A DNA stretch of 64,000 nucleotides from positions 1 through 64,000 of the forward strand of contig NZ_JBEBMX010000008.1 of the NCBI RefSeq assembly GCF_043196875.1, given 5' to 3'. Positions 1 to 7,875 of this stretch are shown here, in pieces; position 1 is the first letter of the stretch; the number at the start of each line of letters is the position of its first letter. A program made the position numbers and the translations under genes. The DNA comes from Saccharospirillum sp043196875 (GTDB taxonomy: Bacteria; Pseudomonadota; Gammaproteobacteria; Pseudomonadales; Natronospirillaceae). Below the pieces are notes generated by a model. It was not told where the DNA came from. It saw nothing but the letters and a program-made list of their open reading frames with translations, and did no database searches.

Positions 1-71
1 CCGTGGTCAACGTGACCAATGGTGCCCACGTTGACGTGGGGCTTGCTACGTTCAAAAGTCGCCTTGGACAT
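1..71 (-). CDS. tuf: Elongation factor Tu, N-terminal fragment (gene runs off the window)
   Basis: The reverse strand starts with ATG at 71 and encodes MSKATFERSKPHVNVGTIGH followed by VDHG, the invariant EF-Tu N-terminus including the start of the P-loop GHVDHG. Only about 23 residues are inside the window and the rest lies beyond position 1. EF-Tu is the GTPase that delivers aminoacyl-tRNA to the ribosome. It lies just downstream of tRNA-Tyr, tRNA-Gly and tRNA-Thr, the classic tufB arrangement of gammaproteobacteria, so it is probably co-transcribed with them. Confidence 0.97.
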   Translation of the reverse strand, partial: MSKATFERSKPHVNVGTIGHVDH

Positions 72-143
72 GGTGTCAGCCTCTCACCAGGATGCTCATG
101 CACAAAAGGCAGCCGCCAGCGCGCCTGCCTTTTGCAACCAAAA

Positions 144-219
144 TGGTGCTCACGATGAGATTTGAACTCATGACCTCTCCATTACCAATGGAGTGCTCTA
201 CCACTGAGCTACGCGAGCC
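144..219 (-). tRNA. tRNA-Thr (anticodon GGT)
   Basis: The reverse strand folds as a 76-nt tRNA. The acceptor stem GGCTCGC pairs with GTGAGC(C), and there is a D-loop GTAGCTCAGTGGTAGAGC, an anticodon arm CTCCA-TTGGTAA-TGGAG and a T-arm with GTTCAAATC. The 3' CCA is encoded. The anticodon GGT reads threonine ACC/ACU codons. It is the tRNA closest to tuf, as in the E. coli tufB operon. Confidence 0.97.
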
Positions 220-250
220 TAACTACTTTTATGACCGAAGCCATAACGAT

Positions 251-324
251 TGGAGCGGGTAGCGGGAATCGAACCCGCATCATTAGCTTGGAAGGCTAAG
301 GTTCTACCGTTGAACTATACCCGC
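251..324 (-). tRNA. tRNA-Gly (anticodon TCC)
   Basis: A 74-nt tRNA on the reverse strand. The acceptor GCGGGTA pairs with TACCCGC, the anticodon arm is TTAGC-CTTCCAA-GCTAA with anticodon TCC, the T-arm contains GGTTCGATTCC, and the CCA end is encoded. It sits between tRNA-Tyr and tRNA-Thr with short spacers, consistent with processing from one transcript. Confidence 0.97.
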
Positions 325-346
325 AGCTTCCTCCGGAAGGAGGAAA

Positions 347-431
347 TGGTGGAGGGGGACGGATTCGAACCATCGAAGCATAAAGCGGCAGATTTACAGT
401 CTGCTCCCTTTGACCACTCGGGAACCCCTCC
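347..431 (-). tRNA. tRNA-Tyr (anticodon GTA)
   Basis: An 85-nt class II tRNA with a long variable arm on the reverse strand. The acceptor GGAGGGG pairs with CCCCTCC, the anticodon arm is GCAGA-CTGTAAA-TCTGC with anticodon GTA, the T-arm has GGTTCGAATCC, and CCA is encoded. It is the first gene of the tRNA-tuf transcription unit. Confidence 0.97.
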
Positions 432-443
432 AAGCGGGCGCAG

Positions 444-472
444 AGTTTGCACCAAGCCCTAGAACCTGTCAA
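444..472 (-). promoter_or_regulatory. Candidate promoter of the tRNA-Tyr/Gly/Thr-tuf unit
   Basis: On the reverse strand a perfect -35 TTGACA (467-472) is followed 17 nt later by a weak -10 CAAACT (444-449). A GC-rich stretch (CTGCGCCCGC) follows, like the discriminator of stringently controlled stable-RNA promoters. It lies about 13 bp upstream of tRNA-Tyr. The -35, spacing and position are good and the -10 is poor, so confidence is moderate. Confidence 0.5.
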
Positions 473-532
473 CTCTGAACGAAAAGCTTTTTCCAATCAG
501 AACAAGAACTTAGACGCCGGTACGACCCTGGC

Positions 533-554
533 AAAACCTCTTGCCTTGCAAGAG
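533..554 (-). terminator. Possible terminator of the birA-coaX-SPOR operon
   Basis: Inverted repeat CTCTTGC (538-544) / GCAAGAG (548-554) with a 3-nt loop. On the reverse strand it is followed by GGTTTT. It lies about 50 bp past the SPOR protein stop and before the tRNA promoter. The short T-run makes it a weak intrinsic terminator. Confidence 0.45.
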
Positions 555-603
555 AGCGCGCATATTATTGATTCTCTTTGGCGATTGCAACACTGCGCTT
601 CGA

Positions 604-1254
604 TCAACAGCCGTAGCGTTGAAAATCGACCCCTTCGAAACGCTCCAGAATCGATTCCAGCGCGCTGTCGGACAATAATCGAGCGGCATCGGCGGCGATA
701 TTCAGATCACGCACGTCACGCAGTCGTTCGAACTCTTCGATGCGCGCATCAATACCGGCCTCGACCAAAGCGGCGCGGCGGTTTTCGGCATTACTGCTGG
801 AGGAGAACAGACCCAAAGAAATCCCCCCTTCGAGCCGGCCCTGATTGATCAGGAAACTTTCTACGCCATCGGCCTGCAACTGCGCCAGTCGTTCGCGCGC
901 GCGTGCCGTTGAATCGAAGGGACCGAGCACCACCCAATGATCGGTGCGCGTTACTTCAGAACGGATTTGCTCTTCGGAGGGAACTTCCAGTGCCGTCAAC
1001 CGAGCCTGAATGACCCGACTGTCTTCGACCGAACCAATACCACGAATCAGAATGCACTGGGCAGGCTGCTCAGCGTTATCGCGCTGCCGACCCGACTGCG
1101 CCAGTCGCGCCCGGGTGGCATCGTCCAGACCCAGATTATTCAGTTCTGCCAGCGCAACGGCTTCGGTCTTGTCATCGGGCTGTTGCTGCTGCCAGTAAAT
1201 CCAGCCACCAAACACCAGATTCAGCGCCACCAGAGTCAGGATAATTGCTTTCAT
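604..1254 (-). CDS. Membrane-anchored SPOR-domain protein
   Basis: A 216-residue protein with an N-terminal hydrophobic helix (about residues 4-21) and then a variable linker. The C-terminal half has two stretches resembling the SPOR peptidoglycan-binding fold: a VVLGPF segment, and ISLGLFSSSSNAENRRAALV with a following GIDARI strand. SPOR domains bind septal, denuded glycan strands, so this is probably a periplasmic, inner-membrane-anchored envelope protein. It starts at the coaX stop (TAATG overlap) and is the last gene of birA-coaX-SPOR. Family assignment rests on the hydrophobic pattern and the G-x-F repeats. The specific function is unknown. Confidence 0.8.
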   Translation of the reverse strand: MKAIILTLVALNLVFGGWIYWQQQQPDDKTEAVALAELNNLGLDDATRARLAQSGRQRDNAEQPAQCILIRGIGSVEDSRVIQARLTALEVPSEEQIRSEVTRTDHWVVLGPFDSTARARERLAQLQADGVESFLINQGRLEGGISLGLFSSSSNAENRRAALVEAGIDARIEEFERLRDVRDLNIAADAARLLSDSALESILERFEGVDFQRYGC

Positions 1255-1967
1255 TACAGCGACGCCCGGTAATCGGAATCGGCGATCAAGGTCATCATTC
1301 CCTCAAATATCAATTGCGGATCGTGGTCACCTGGCCAAGCGGATAAGGCGCGCAATGCGGGGGCGTCACCACCGGTCCAGATCACATCCCGTGCTGCCAC
1401 CGGAAACTGCGCAACGGCATTATCGACGGCACCCACCAAGGCCAGCACCGAACCATTGGCAATGCACTCGACGGTGTCGCGACCAGCGTCCAGGCTGCCT
1501 GGCGCGGTGACCGACGGCAGCGCGAATGTATCATCAACCAGCGCTCGACGCATCAGACTCAGCCCAGGCAGAATATAGCCGCCCCGGTGCTGCCGATCGG
1601 CGCTGATCAAATCGATGGTCAGCGCCGTACCAGCATCGACCACCACCACTGGCCGGCCGCGATCGAGCACCGCCAGCATCGCCAGCCAACGATCCACACC
1701 CAGACGCTGTGGATGAGCATACGCCAGCTGCAAACCATGCCAGCCATCTTTAACCGACAATGGCAGCACCGACACACCCTGAGCCGTTAAATGCTGCGCC
1801 AACTGCGAACCCAGTTGTGACACGCTGGCAATCACCACCTCGGTTGGTTGCAAGCGCTGCACACAGTCGAGTACCTCGGCCTGATCCAGCAAGCGGCCGC
1901 TCTGGTCGCCAAAACGAAACTTGCACGAAGAGTTACCGCAGTCGAGTAATAAAGGCGCACTTACCAT
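1254..1967 (-). CDS. coaX: Type III pantothenate kinase
   Basis: A 237-residue ASKHA-fold kinase that phosphorylates pantothenate in the first step of coenzyme A synthesis. It uses no classical Walker motif. Visible motifs are the N-terminal phosphate loop LLLDCGNSSCKF (about 6-17), GVDRWLAM (90-97) and DAGTALTID (111-119). Length is at the short end for CoaX. Its start overlaps the birA end by 7 nt and its stop overlaps the SPOR gene start, so the three are translationally linked. The birA-coaX pairing is common in gammaproteobacteria. Confidence 0.95.
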   Translation of the reverse strand: MVSAPLLLDCGNSSCKFRFGDQSGRLLDQAEVLDCVQRLQPTEVVIASVSQLGSQLAQHLTAQGVSVLPLSVKDGWHGLQLAYAHPQRLGVDRWLAMLAVLDRGRPVVVVDAGTALTIDLISADRQHRGGYILPGLSLMRRALVDDTFALPSVTAPGSLDAGRDTVECIANGSVLALVGAVDNAVAQFPVAARDVIWTGGDAPALRALSAWPGDHDPQLIFEGMMTLIADSDYRASL

Positions 1968-2926
1968 CGCACTGAGACCTCACCACTATTAACGCTGAAT
2001 CGCTGTCCGTCAGACGACTCAACGACGAGTTGCCCGACATCATCCACGCCGCGAGCCACCACCGTTTCAGTGCCTTGGGCGCGCACCAGACGAACCGTGC
2101 GATCACGAATGCAATCGTACTGCGCCCACTCGCCCAGCAACTCATCCAGACCGGTCTCGCTACGCACCTGCTCAAAGACGCGGTGCAATTGATTGAGAAT
2201 GGCGATCAGCAACGCATTGCGGTCGAGTTCACCGGACACCACATCGGCCAAAGCCAGCGCCGGCTGATCCAGACCTTCCGGTTTGCGCGACACATTCAAA
2301 CCCAAACCAATGGCCAACACCGGCTGATCCTGCGGATTACCCTGCAGCTCACAGAGGATGCCACCGAGTTTGGCGTCATCTATATAAAGGTCGTTCGGCC
2401 ATTTCAACGCCACCGGCACCCTTAACTGGGACCGCAAAGCGCGGGCGGTTGCCACCCCGGCCAGCAGACTCGCTGCATAGAGCGCCCGACTGGGCAAATC
2501 GGCCCGCAACGCAATCGACACCATCAGGTTCGAAGCCGGTGGGCTGCGCCAGACGCGACCGCGCCGGCCACGTCCCTGATACTGATATTCCGCCGCACAG
2601 ATCGACCAGCGCCCTGCTGCCGGTTTTTGCTCCATCACCCAGCGGTTGGTTGAATCCAGATCGGTCTGAATATCGAGCACCTGCAGGACAGCGCGCAAAG
2701 CATCATCCAGGCCGGCAAAAATACGCTCGCGATCCAGCAGACTGATTGGCTCTGCCAACCGATAGCCACGACCTTTAACCACATGAATGTCGACGCCCAG
2801 CTCACCCAGTTGCGCAACCCAGGCAGCGATAGTCGGCCGACTAACGCCCAAAGCATTAGCCAGATCAGTGCCTGACAGAAATTGATCGTGACGTAGCAGA
2901 GGCAACAATCGAAACAGCGATTTCAT
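1961..2926 (-). CDS. birA: Bifunctional biotin-protein ligase / biotin operon repressor
   Basis: A 321-residue protein. Residues 1-60 form a winged helix-turn-helix (GTDLANALGVSRPTIAAWV), so this is the repressor-type BirA. The catalytic domain carries GRGRRGR (118-124), which clamps biotinyl-5'-AMP, KWPND (175-179) and KLGGIL (186-191). A C-terminal SH3-like domain follows. It biotinylates the acetyl-CoA carboxylase carrier protein and is expected to repress biotin synthesis genes. It starts the birA-coaX-SPOR operon, with AGGA upstream of the ATG. A chemoreceptor gene is transcribed divergently. Confidence 0.96.
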   Translation of the reverse strand: MKSLFRLLPLLRHDQFLSGTDLANALGVSRPTIAAWVAQLGELGVDIHVVKGRGYRLAEPISLLDRERIFAGLDDALRAVLQVLDIQTDLDSTNRWVMEQKPAAGRWSICAAEYQYQGRGRRGRVWRSPPASNLMVSIALRADLPSRALYAASLLAGVATARALRSQLRVPVALKWPNDLYIDDAKLGGILCELQGNPQDQPVLAIGLGLNVSRKPEGLDQPALALADVVSGELDRNALLIAILNQLHRVFEQVRSETGLDELLGEWAQYDCIRDRTVRLVRAQGTETVVARGVDDVGQLVVESSDGQRFSVNSGEVSVRW

Positions 2927-3028
2927 GACCGGGTCCTTAAAAAGTCGCCTCTATTTTGCCTGAATCCCAGCAGACCTGCCCAATACAGAGGCATTTTAAT
3001 TTTGTTCATAAAGAAACCGCACTGCGAT

Positions 3029-3055
3029 TAAAAAAGCGTCACAACGAGCCGATAT
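3029..3055 (+). promoter_or_regulatory. Sigma-28 (FliA) type promoter of the chemoreceptor gene
   Basis: TAAA (3029-3032), exactly 15 nt, then GCCGATAT (3048-3055). The E. coli FliA consensus is TAAA-N15-GCCGATAA, so there is one mismatch at the last base. It lies about 75 bp before the chemoreceptor start. An overlapping TATAAT (3053-3058) could also serve sigma-70. The downstream gene class (chemotaxis) supports the assignment. Confidence 0.7.
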
Positions 3056-3128
3056 AATCTAACCCCCACCGCAACAAATGGACTGTGCGGACCCACACCT
3101 TCATCGCCCTTGGGAGGCACAGAGCCGG

Positions 3129-4772
3129 ATGTTACGAATGACACTTCGCGGGCAGTTTATCGCTGCCATCGCTTTACCCTGCCTGGTCTTAATATTGGTC
3201 AGCCTGGCCGGTATCTACGGTATGGCCAGCATTCAGAACCAGGCCAGAGCCCTGGCACAGAACACCAGTTTACCGCTGCGCGCCCTGGCAGAAGTGAACT
3301 CGCGCATTCCGCGTATGAGAGTTGGCTTCGACATGATGCTGCTGCAGGAAGTACCCGGCATGCAGGATGCCAAAGGGGTCACCACGCGCATCCAGGAAGC
3401 GCGCAATGAAGACATTGTGGAAATGGAGCAGGCCCTGCAGACCGCACTGAACGCCCAGGCAACGCCCGAAGCGCGCGCTCAGGTACAGGGTCTGGTCGAT
3501 CAGTTCAGCAACGTCAAACGCAATATCCTTGAGCCAATTTTGGTCGCGCTGGAACGCAACAATCTCGATCGCGCTTACGACATTTACCGCAACCAATACG
3601 CCCCGGCTTACGGTGAGATGCGTGCGGCGGTGAATCAGGTGCTCGATTATCTGGTTGAGCAAGCACAGCTGCGCCATCAAACCAGCGAAGCCAACTTCCG
3701 CTTCGTACAACTGGAGATGATCGCTCTGGTGGTGGCCGCCTTGCTGGCGACCATCGTCGTTTCCGCCATCATGTTGCGTCGTCTGAGCCGACGCGTGGTG
3801 CAATTGCAGAACCATATCGGCCAATCGGCCGCCAATCTGGATCTAAGCCGCGAACTGGAACTGCGCGGGCGCGACGAACTGGCTGACATCGCCAACGACT
3901 TCAATCAGTTCGTTGTTAAAATCCGCAGCGCCATAGAAGCGGTTGCCGATAACTCGCGCAAGCTGTCACAAACCGCCAGCGAAGTCGCATCCAAAGCACA
4001 GCTGACGCACGACAACTGCACCAACGAACGCGACCGCTCCATGCAAATGGCCACCGCCATTAACGAAATGGGCGCCACCGTTGAGCACATTGCGCAGAAT
4101 GCCTCGGAAGCGGCCGATTCAGCCAAGAAAGCCAACGAACAATCGGTTGAAGGCGCACGCATCGTCGCTGACGCGCGCCAGGGTGTGGGTCAACTGTCTA
4201 GCGAAATCGACAAGGTCAGCGATGTGATCGGCTCACTGGCCGAACACACCGAATCCATCGGTGGCATCCTGGAAACCATTCGTGGCATTTCAGAACAAAC
4301 CAACCTGCTGGCGTTGAACGCCGCTATCGAAGCGGCGCGTGCTGGCGAACAGGGTCGCGGTTTCGCCGTGGTCGCCGATGAAGTGCGCAATCTGGCCAAT
4401 CGTTCAGCCGCCTCGACGGACGAAATTCAGGCGATGATCGACCAATTGCAGGAACAGGCGGCCAAGAGTGTGGACGCCATGCAGGACAGCAAATCGCACA
4501 GTCTGTCGGTGCGTGAACAGGCCGATGCGGCCAATCAGTCGCTGGGCAGCATCACGGCTTTTGTCGGCAGCATCAGCGAGGTTACCTTGCAAGTGGCGAC
4601 AGCTACTGAAGAACAATCGACGGTCGTCGCCGAGTTGAGTCGCGACGTGGAAAGCATCAACACCCTGACCACAGAAACCGCAGAGATTGCCGACCAACTG
4701 ACCGACTCCAGCCGACAATTGAACGATCTCTCACAATTGCTGAACCAACTGGTGCGTCAGTTCAAGCTGTAA
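3129..4772 (+). CDS. Methyl-accepting chemotaxis protein (four-helix-bundle sensor type)
   Basis: A 547-residue chemoreceptor. TM1 is at about residues 9-30, followed by a helical periplasmic domain (about 31-190) rich in alpha-helical heptads and resembling the 4HB_MCP family. TM2 is around MIALVVAALLATIVVSAIML, then come a HAMP region and a cytoplasmic signalling domain with the conserved tip EQTNLLALNAAIEAARAGEQ-GRGFAVVADEVRNLA. The tip binds CheA/CheW. No CheR-binding pentapeptide is present at the C-terminus (LVRQFKL). ATG at 3129 is preferred over 3078 because GGGAGG lies 11 nt upstream and the hydrophobic helix then begins near the N-terminus. The ligand is unknown. It is a single-gene unit ended by a strong terminator. 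Confidence 0.92.
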   Translation: MLRMTLRGQFIAAIALPCLVLILVSLAGIYGMASIQNQARALAQNTSLPLRALAEVNSRIPRMRVGFDMMLLQEVPGMQDAKGVTTRIQEARNEDIVEMEQALQTALNAQATPEARAQVQGLVDQFSNVKRNILEPILVALERNNLDRAYDIYRNQYAPAYGEMRAAVNQVLDYLVEQAQLRHQTSEANFRFVQLEMIALVVAALLATIVVSAIMLRRLSRRVVQLQNHIGQSAANLDLSRELELRGRDELADIANDFNQFVVKIRSAIEAVADNSRKLSQTASEVASKAQLTHDNCTNERDRSMQMATAINEMGATVEHIAQNASEAADSAKKANEQSVEGARIVADARQGVGQLSSEIDKVSDVIGSLAEHTESIGGILETIRGISEQTNLLALNAAIEAARAGEQGRGFAVVADEVRNLANRSAASTDEIQAMIDQLQEQAAKSVDAMQDSKSHSLSVREQADAANQSLGSITAFVGSISEVTLQVATATEEQSTVVAELSRDVESINTLTTETAEIADQLTDSSRQLNDLSQLLNQLVRQFKL

Positions 4773-4782
4773 CGCTGACATT

Positions 4783-4820
4783 AAAAAAGCCCGTGATGAG
4801 CAATCATCACGGGCTTTTTT
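4783..4820. terminator. Bidirectional intrinsic terminator
   Basis: A long perfect stem (AAAAAAGCCCGTGATGA pairs with TCATCACGGGCTTTTTT) with a 4-nt loop, A-tract on the left and T-tract on the right. It can stop the chemoreceptor transcript on the plus strand and the pot operon on the minus strand, whose last stop codon is 14 bp away. Confidence 0.93.
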
Positions 4821-4833
4821 GTGCGCCGTTTAT

Positions 4834-5670
4834 TCAGGCACCAGCCGCCATCCGTAACGAAGCTTTATGGCGCTCATCCACGCGACGCGACACATACCAG
4901 GAACCCAACGCCACCAGCGAGACAATACCGATGATGATGGTCGCCAGCGCATTCACCTTGGGAGTAACACCCAGTTTCACCGAACTGAACACTTCAATCG
5001 GCAAGGTGGTCGCTCCCGGACCGGTCACAAAACTGGCGATCACCACATCATCCAGCGACAAGGTGAACGACAATAACCAGGCTGAGAGAATCGAGGGTGC
5101 GATAATCGGCAGCGTCACCTTGAAGAACGCCGTCAGCGGCGGTGCACCCAAATCCAGCGCCGCCTCTTCCAGGCTCTGATCCATCTCACGCAGCCGCGAA
5201 CTGATCACTACAGTCGAATAGGCAATACAAAAAGTCGTATGCGCGATCCACACCGTCAACAAACCACGATGCGGCGGCCAGCCGATGGTTTGAGCGGCGG
5301 CCACAAACAACAGCAGCATCGACAGACCGATGATCACATCGGGCATCACCAGCGGCGCGGTAATCATGCCGGAAAACAGCGTGCGGCCTTTAAAGCGGGT
5401 GTAACGCACCATTACCACCGACGCCAGCAAGCCAATCACCACCGCTGCGGTAGCGGCATAGAACGCCACCTGAAACGAACGCCAGACCGCGGTCATCAAC
5501 TGCTCATCGCGAAACAGTTCGCCGTACCATTTGGTTGACCAACCGGCCCAGACCGTCACCAGTCGTGACTCGTTAAATGAATAGACAATCAGCACCAGCA
5601 TCGGCGCATACAGAAAGACGATACCAAACCAGAAACACACCTTGCTGAGGCTGAAACTGCGACGACTCAT
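4834..5670 (-). CDS. potI: Putrescine/spermidine ABC transporter permease, PotI-like
   Basis: A 278-residue inner-membrane permease with six predicted transmembrane segments (first about 11-31). The EAA loop that docks on the ATPase is LEEAALDLGAPPLTAFFKVT (about 167-186). It is the second permease of the PotFGHI system and forms a heterodimer with PotH. The start overlaps the potH stop by 4 nt, and it is the last gene of the operon before the shared terminator. Membership of the polyamine subfamily is taken from similarity to PotC/PotI and from the neighbouring polyamine catabolic genes. Confidence 0.93.
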   Translation of the reverse strand: MSRRSFSLSKVCFWFGIVFLYAPMLVLIVYSFNESRLVTVWAGWSTKWYGELFRDEQLMTAVWRSFQVAFYAATAAVVIGLLASVVMVRYTRFKGRTLFSGMITAPLVMPDVIIGLSMLLLFVAAAQTIGWPPHRGLLTVWIAHTTFCIAYSTVVISSRLREMDQSLEEAALDLGAPPLTAFFKVTLPIIAPSILSAWLLSFTLSLDDVVIASFVTGPGATTLPIEVFSSVKLGVTPKVNALATIIIGIVSLVALGSWYVSRRVDERHKASLRMAAGA

Positions 5671-6581
5671 GAGTTCAGCTCCTTGCTCTGGTAACGGTGA
5701 AACAGCACGATGGGCACAATCAAAATCAGAATCATCAACACCGCCAGTGCCGAAGCCACCGGCCAGTCACGGTTATTGAAAAACTCCTGCCACAGCACCT
5801 TGCCGATCATCACCGTCTCGGCGCCACCGAGCAGTTCGGGAATAACGTACTCACCGACCACCGGAATAAACACCAACATGGAACCGGCGATAATGCCGTT
5901 TTTCGACAGCGGCAAGGTGATGCGGAAAAAGGTGGTCCACTGACGCGCGCCCAAATCGTTAGCGGCTTCGAGCAGGGTGTGATCGTGCTTCACCAGATTG
6001 GCGTAGAGCGGCAAAATCATAAACGGCAGATAGGCGTACACCACCCCGACATAGACCGCGAAATCGGTATTCAACATTTGGATCGGATCGTTGATAACAC
6101 CCAGCCAAATCAGAAACGAATTAATAATGCCGCTGTTGCTCAGCAAACCCATCCAGGCATAAACGCGAATCAGAAAAGACGTCCAGGACGGCAACAGAAT
6201 CAACAGCAACAACGTCGCCTGAACCCGTCCTGGTGCTTTGGCAATGGCATACGCCATTGGGTAGCCAACCAGCAAACACAGCAGTGTAGAGTTGAAGGCA
6301 ATACGGATCGAATTCCAATAAGCGTGGATATAAATATCGTCACTGAATAACCACAGATAAGAATCGAGGTTAAGGTGAATCGACAGCGCATTATTGGCCC
6401 ACTCAAACATGGCGCTGTAAGGAGGAATGGCCAATTCAGAGGTGGCAAAGGAAATCTTGGCGACGATGATAAAAGGCAGCAGGAAGAACAACAGCAACCA
6501 GGCATAAGGCACCGAGATTACCCAGCGCCGTCCCCCTGGCAGTCGGCTCAGATCGAGCTTGCGCAGTTTGAGGTCACTCAT
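5667..6581 (-). CDS. potH: Putrescine/spermidine ABC transporter permease, PotH-like
   Basis: A 304-residue permease with a basic cytoplasmic N-terminus, six membrane spans (first about 26-44) and an EAA loop LLEAANDLGARQWTTFFRIT (about 203-222). It pairs with PotI to form the translocation pore. Four-nucleotide overlaps with potG upstream and potI downstream show tight translational coupling. Confidence 0.93.
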   Translation of the reverse strand: MSDLKLRKLDLSRLPGGRRWVISVPYAWLLLFFLLPFIIVAKISFATSELAIPPYSAMFEWANNALSIHLNLDSYLWLFSDDIYIHAYWNSIRIAFNSTLLCLLVGYPMAYAIAKAPGRVQATLLLLILLPSWTSFLIRVYAWMGLLSNSGIINSFLIWLGVINDPIQMLNTDFAVYVGVVYAYLPFMILPLYANLVKHDHTLLEAANDLGARQWTTFFRITLPLSKNGIIAGSMLVFIPVVGEYVIPELLGGAETVMIGKVLWQEFFNNRDWPVASALAVLMILILIVPIVLFHRYQSKELNS

Positions 6582-7726
6582 GGGCGAATCACCACACCGC
6601 TGTCATCGGACCAATGAATATAAACTTCATCGTCCCAGCTCGGTCGCTCGGCGCGACGCTCAGTATTGGCGAGAAAGCACTGCACAATTTTGCCGCTCGG
6701 TAACCGCACGTGATAAACCGAATGGCCACCCAGATAGGCAATGTCGTGCACGATGCCGGACGACCAGTTGGCCTCGCCGTCGGGCTGCTGCAACGACAGC
6801 CAGGTTTTTTCCGGACGCAGGGCGTACAACATGGCGCGGTCCTCAGCGCTCGAACTGACGCCGTGACCGATATAAATTTCTCGCTCCAGATCAGCGCAAT
6901 GCAAGCGCATGTGGTCGCCTTCATCGGCGATGATTTCGCCTTCGAACAAATTCACCGAACCGATAAATTCCGCCACCATCCGATTGACCGGACTTTCGTA
7001 AACGTCAACCGGCGAACCGATTTGTTGGATATAACCTTCATCCATAATGGCGATGCGATCGGCCATGGTCATGGCTTCTTCCTGATCGTGCGTCACCATC
7101 ACACAGGTCACGCCGACATTTTCCAGAATATCGACCACTTCCAACTGCATTTCAGTGCGCAGTTTTTTATCCAGTGCGCCCATGGGTTCGTCCAGCAGCA
7201 ACAGCTTGGGTTGCTTGGCCAGACTGCGCGCCAGTGCCACCCGCTGACGTTGACCGCCCGATAACTGATGCGGTTTGCGGCGGGCGTATTTTTCCATATG
7301 CACCAGTTTGAGCATGCGCTGCACGCGCTCGGCGATGATGTCTCTGGATAACTTGTCCTGCTTCAAACCAAACGCCACATTTTGTTCCACCGTCATGTGC
7401 GGAAACAGCGCGTAGGACTGAAACATCATATTGATCTGACGCTGGTAAGGCGGCTGCCAGGTGATGTCTTCACCATCGAGAATGATGCGACCTTCGGTGG
7501 GAATTTCGAAGCCGGCCATCATGCGCAGCAAGGTGGATTTACCGGAACCGGAAGCGCCCAGCAAAGCAAAAATTTCGCCTTTACGGATATCCAGACTGAC
7601 GTTGTCGACGGCCAGGGCGTCGTCAAAATATTTGCTGATGCCTTCGATCCGCAACAGGGTTTCACTGCCCTGCTGCTGGTGTTGCATCTCGTTTTGCTGG
7701 CGACGCGCGCCCGCCGATATTGCCAT
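6578..7726 (-). CDS. potG: Putrescine/spermidine ABC transporter ATP-binding protein, PotG-like
   Basis: A 382-residue ATPase. Walker A is GASGSGKST (57-65), the Q-loop lies near MFQSYALFPH, the ABC signature is LSGGQ (155-159) and Walker B is LLLLDEP (175-181). A C-terminal beta-rich TOBE-like region (about 290-375) is typical of the PotA/PotG branch. It energises polyamine import. ATG at 7726 has a G-rich Shine-Dalgarno. It is separated from potF by about 150 bp containing two hairpins, so binding protein and ATPase may be made at different levels. Confidence 0.95.
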   Translation of the reverse strand: MAISAGARRQQNEMQHQQQGSETLLRIEGISKYFDDALAVDNVSLDIRKGEIFALLGASGSGKSTLLRMMAGFEIPTEGRIILDGEDITWQPPYQRQINMMFQSYALFPHMTVEQNVAFGLKQDKLSRDIIAERVQRMLKLVHMEKYARRKPHQLSGGQRQRVALARSLAKQPKLLLLDEPMGALDKKLRTEMQLEVVDILENVGVTCVMVTHDQEEAMTMADRIAIMDEGYIQQIGSPVDVYESPVNRMVAEFIGSVNLFEGEIIADEGDHMRLHCADLEREIYIGHGVSSSAEDRAMLYALRPEKTWLSLQQPDGEANWSSGIVHDIAYLGGHSVYHVRLPSGKIVQCFLANTERRAERPSWDDEVYIHWSDDSGVVIRP

Positions 7727-7795
7727 CTGCTGCCCCCTTCGGTGGTCAGGCCAATTGGGTATTTTTGGTTTATTTTAATTGGGATCTGCGATCGG

Positions 7796-7866
7796 CTTGC
7801 CGCAAAGGTCCTGTCACCAAGGCCCTTGCGGCAAGCGCCGGGTAAGGGCCGGGATAGTCCCGGCCC
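7796..7866. promoter_or_regulatory. Two inverted repeats in the potF-potG intergenic region
   Basis: First repeat: CTTGCCGCAA (7796-7805) and TTGCGGCAAG (7826-7835). Second repeat: GGGCCGGGA (7846-7854) and TCCCGGCCC (7858-7866) with a 3-nt loop. Neither is followed by a T-run on the minus strand. They more likely stabilise the potF mRNA end or attenuate read-through than act as complete terminators. That role is inferred from position; the repeats themselves are seen directly. Confidence 0.55.
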
Positions 7867-7875
7867 GGTCAAAAA

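Noticed and set aside
250..848. Short frames across the tRNA cluster and opposite the SPOR gene
   Set aside because: They lie on tRNA sequence or are antisense shadows of a well-supported gene.
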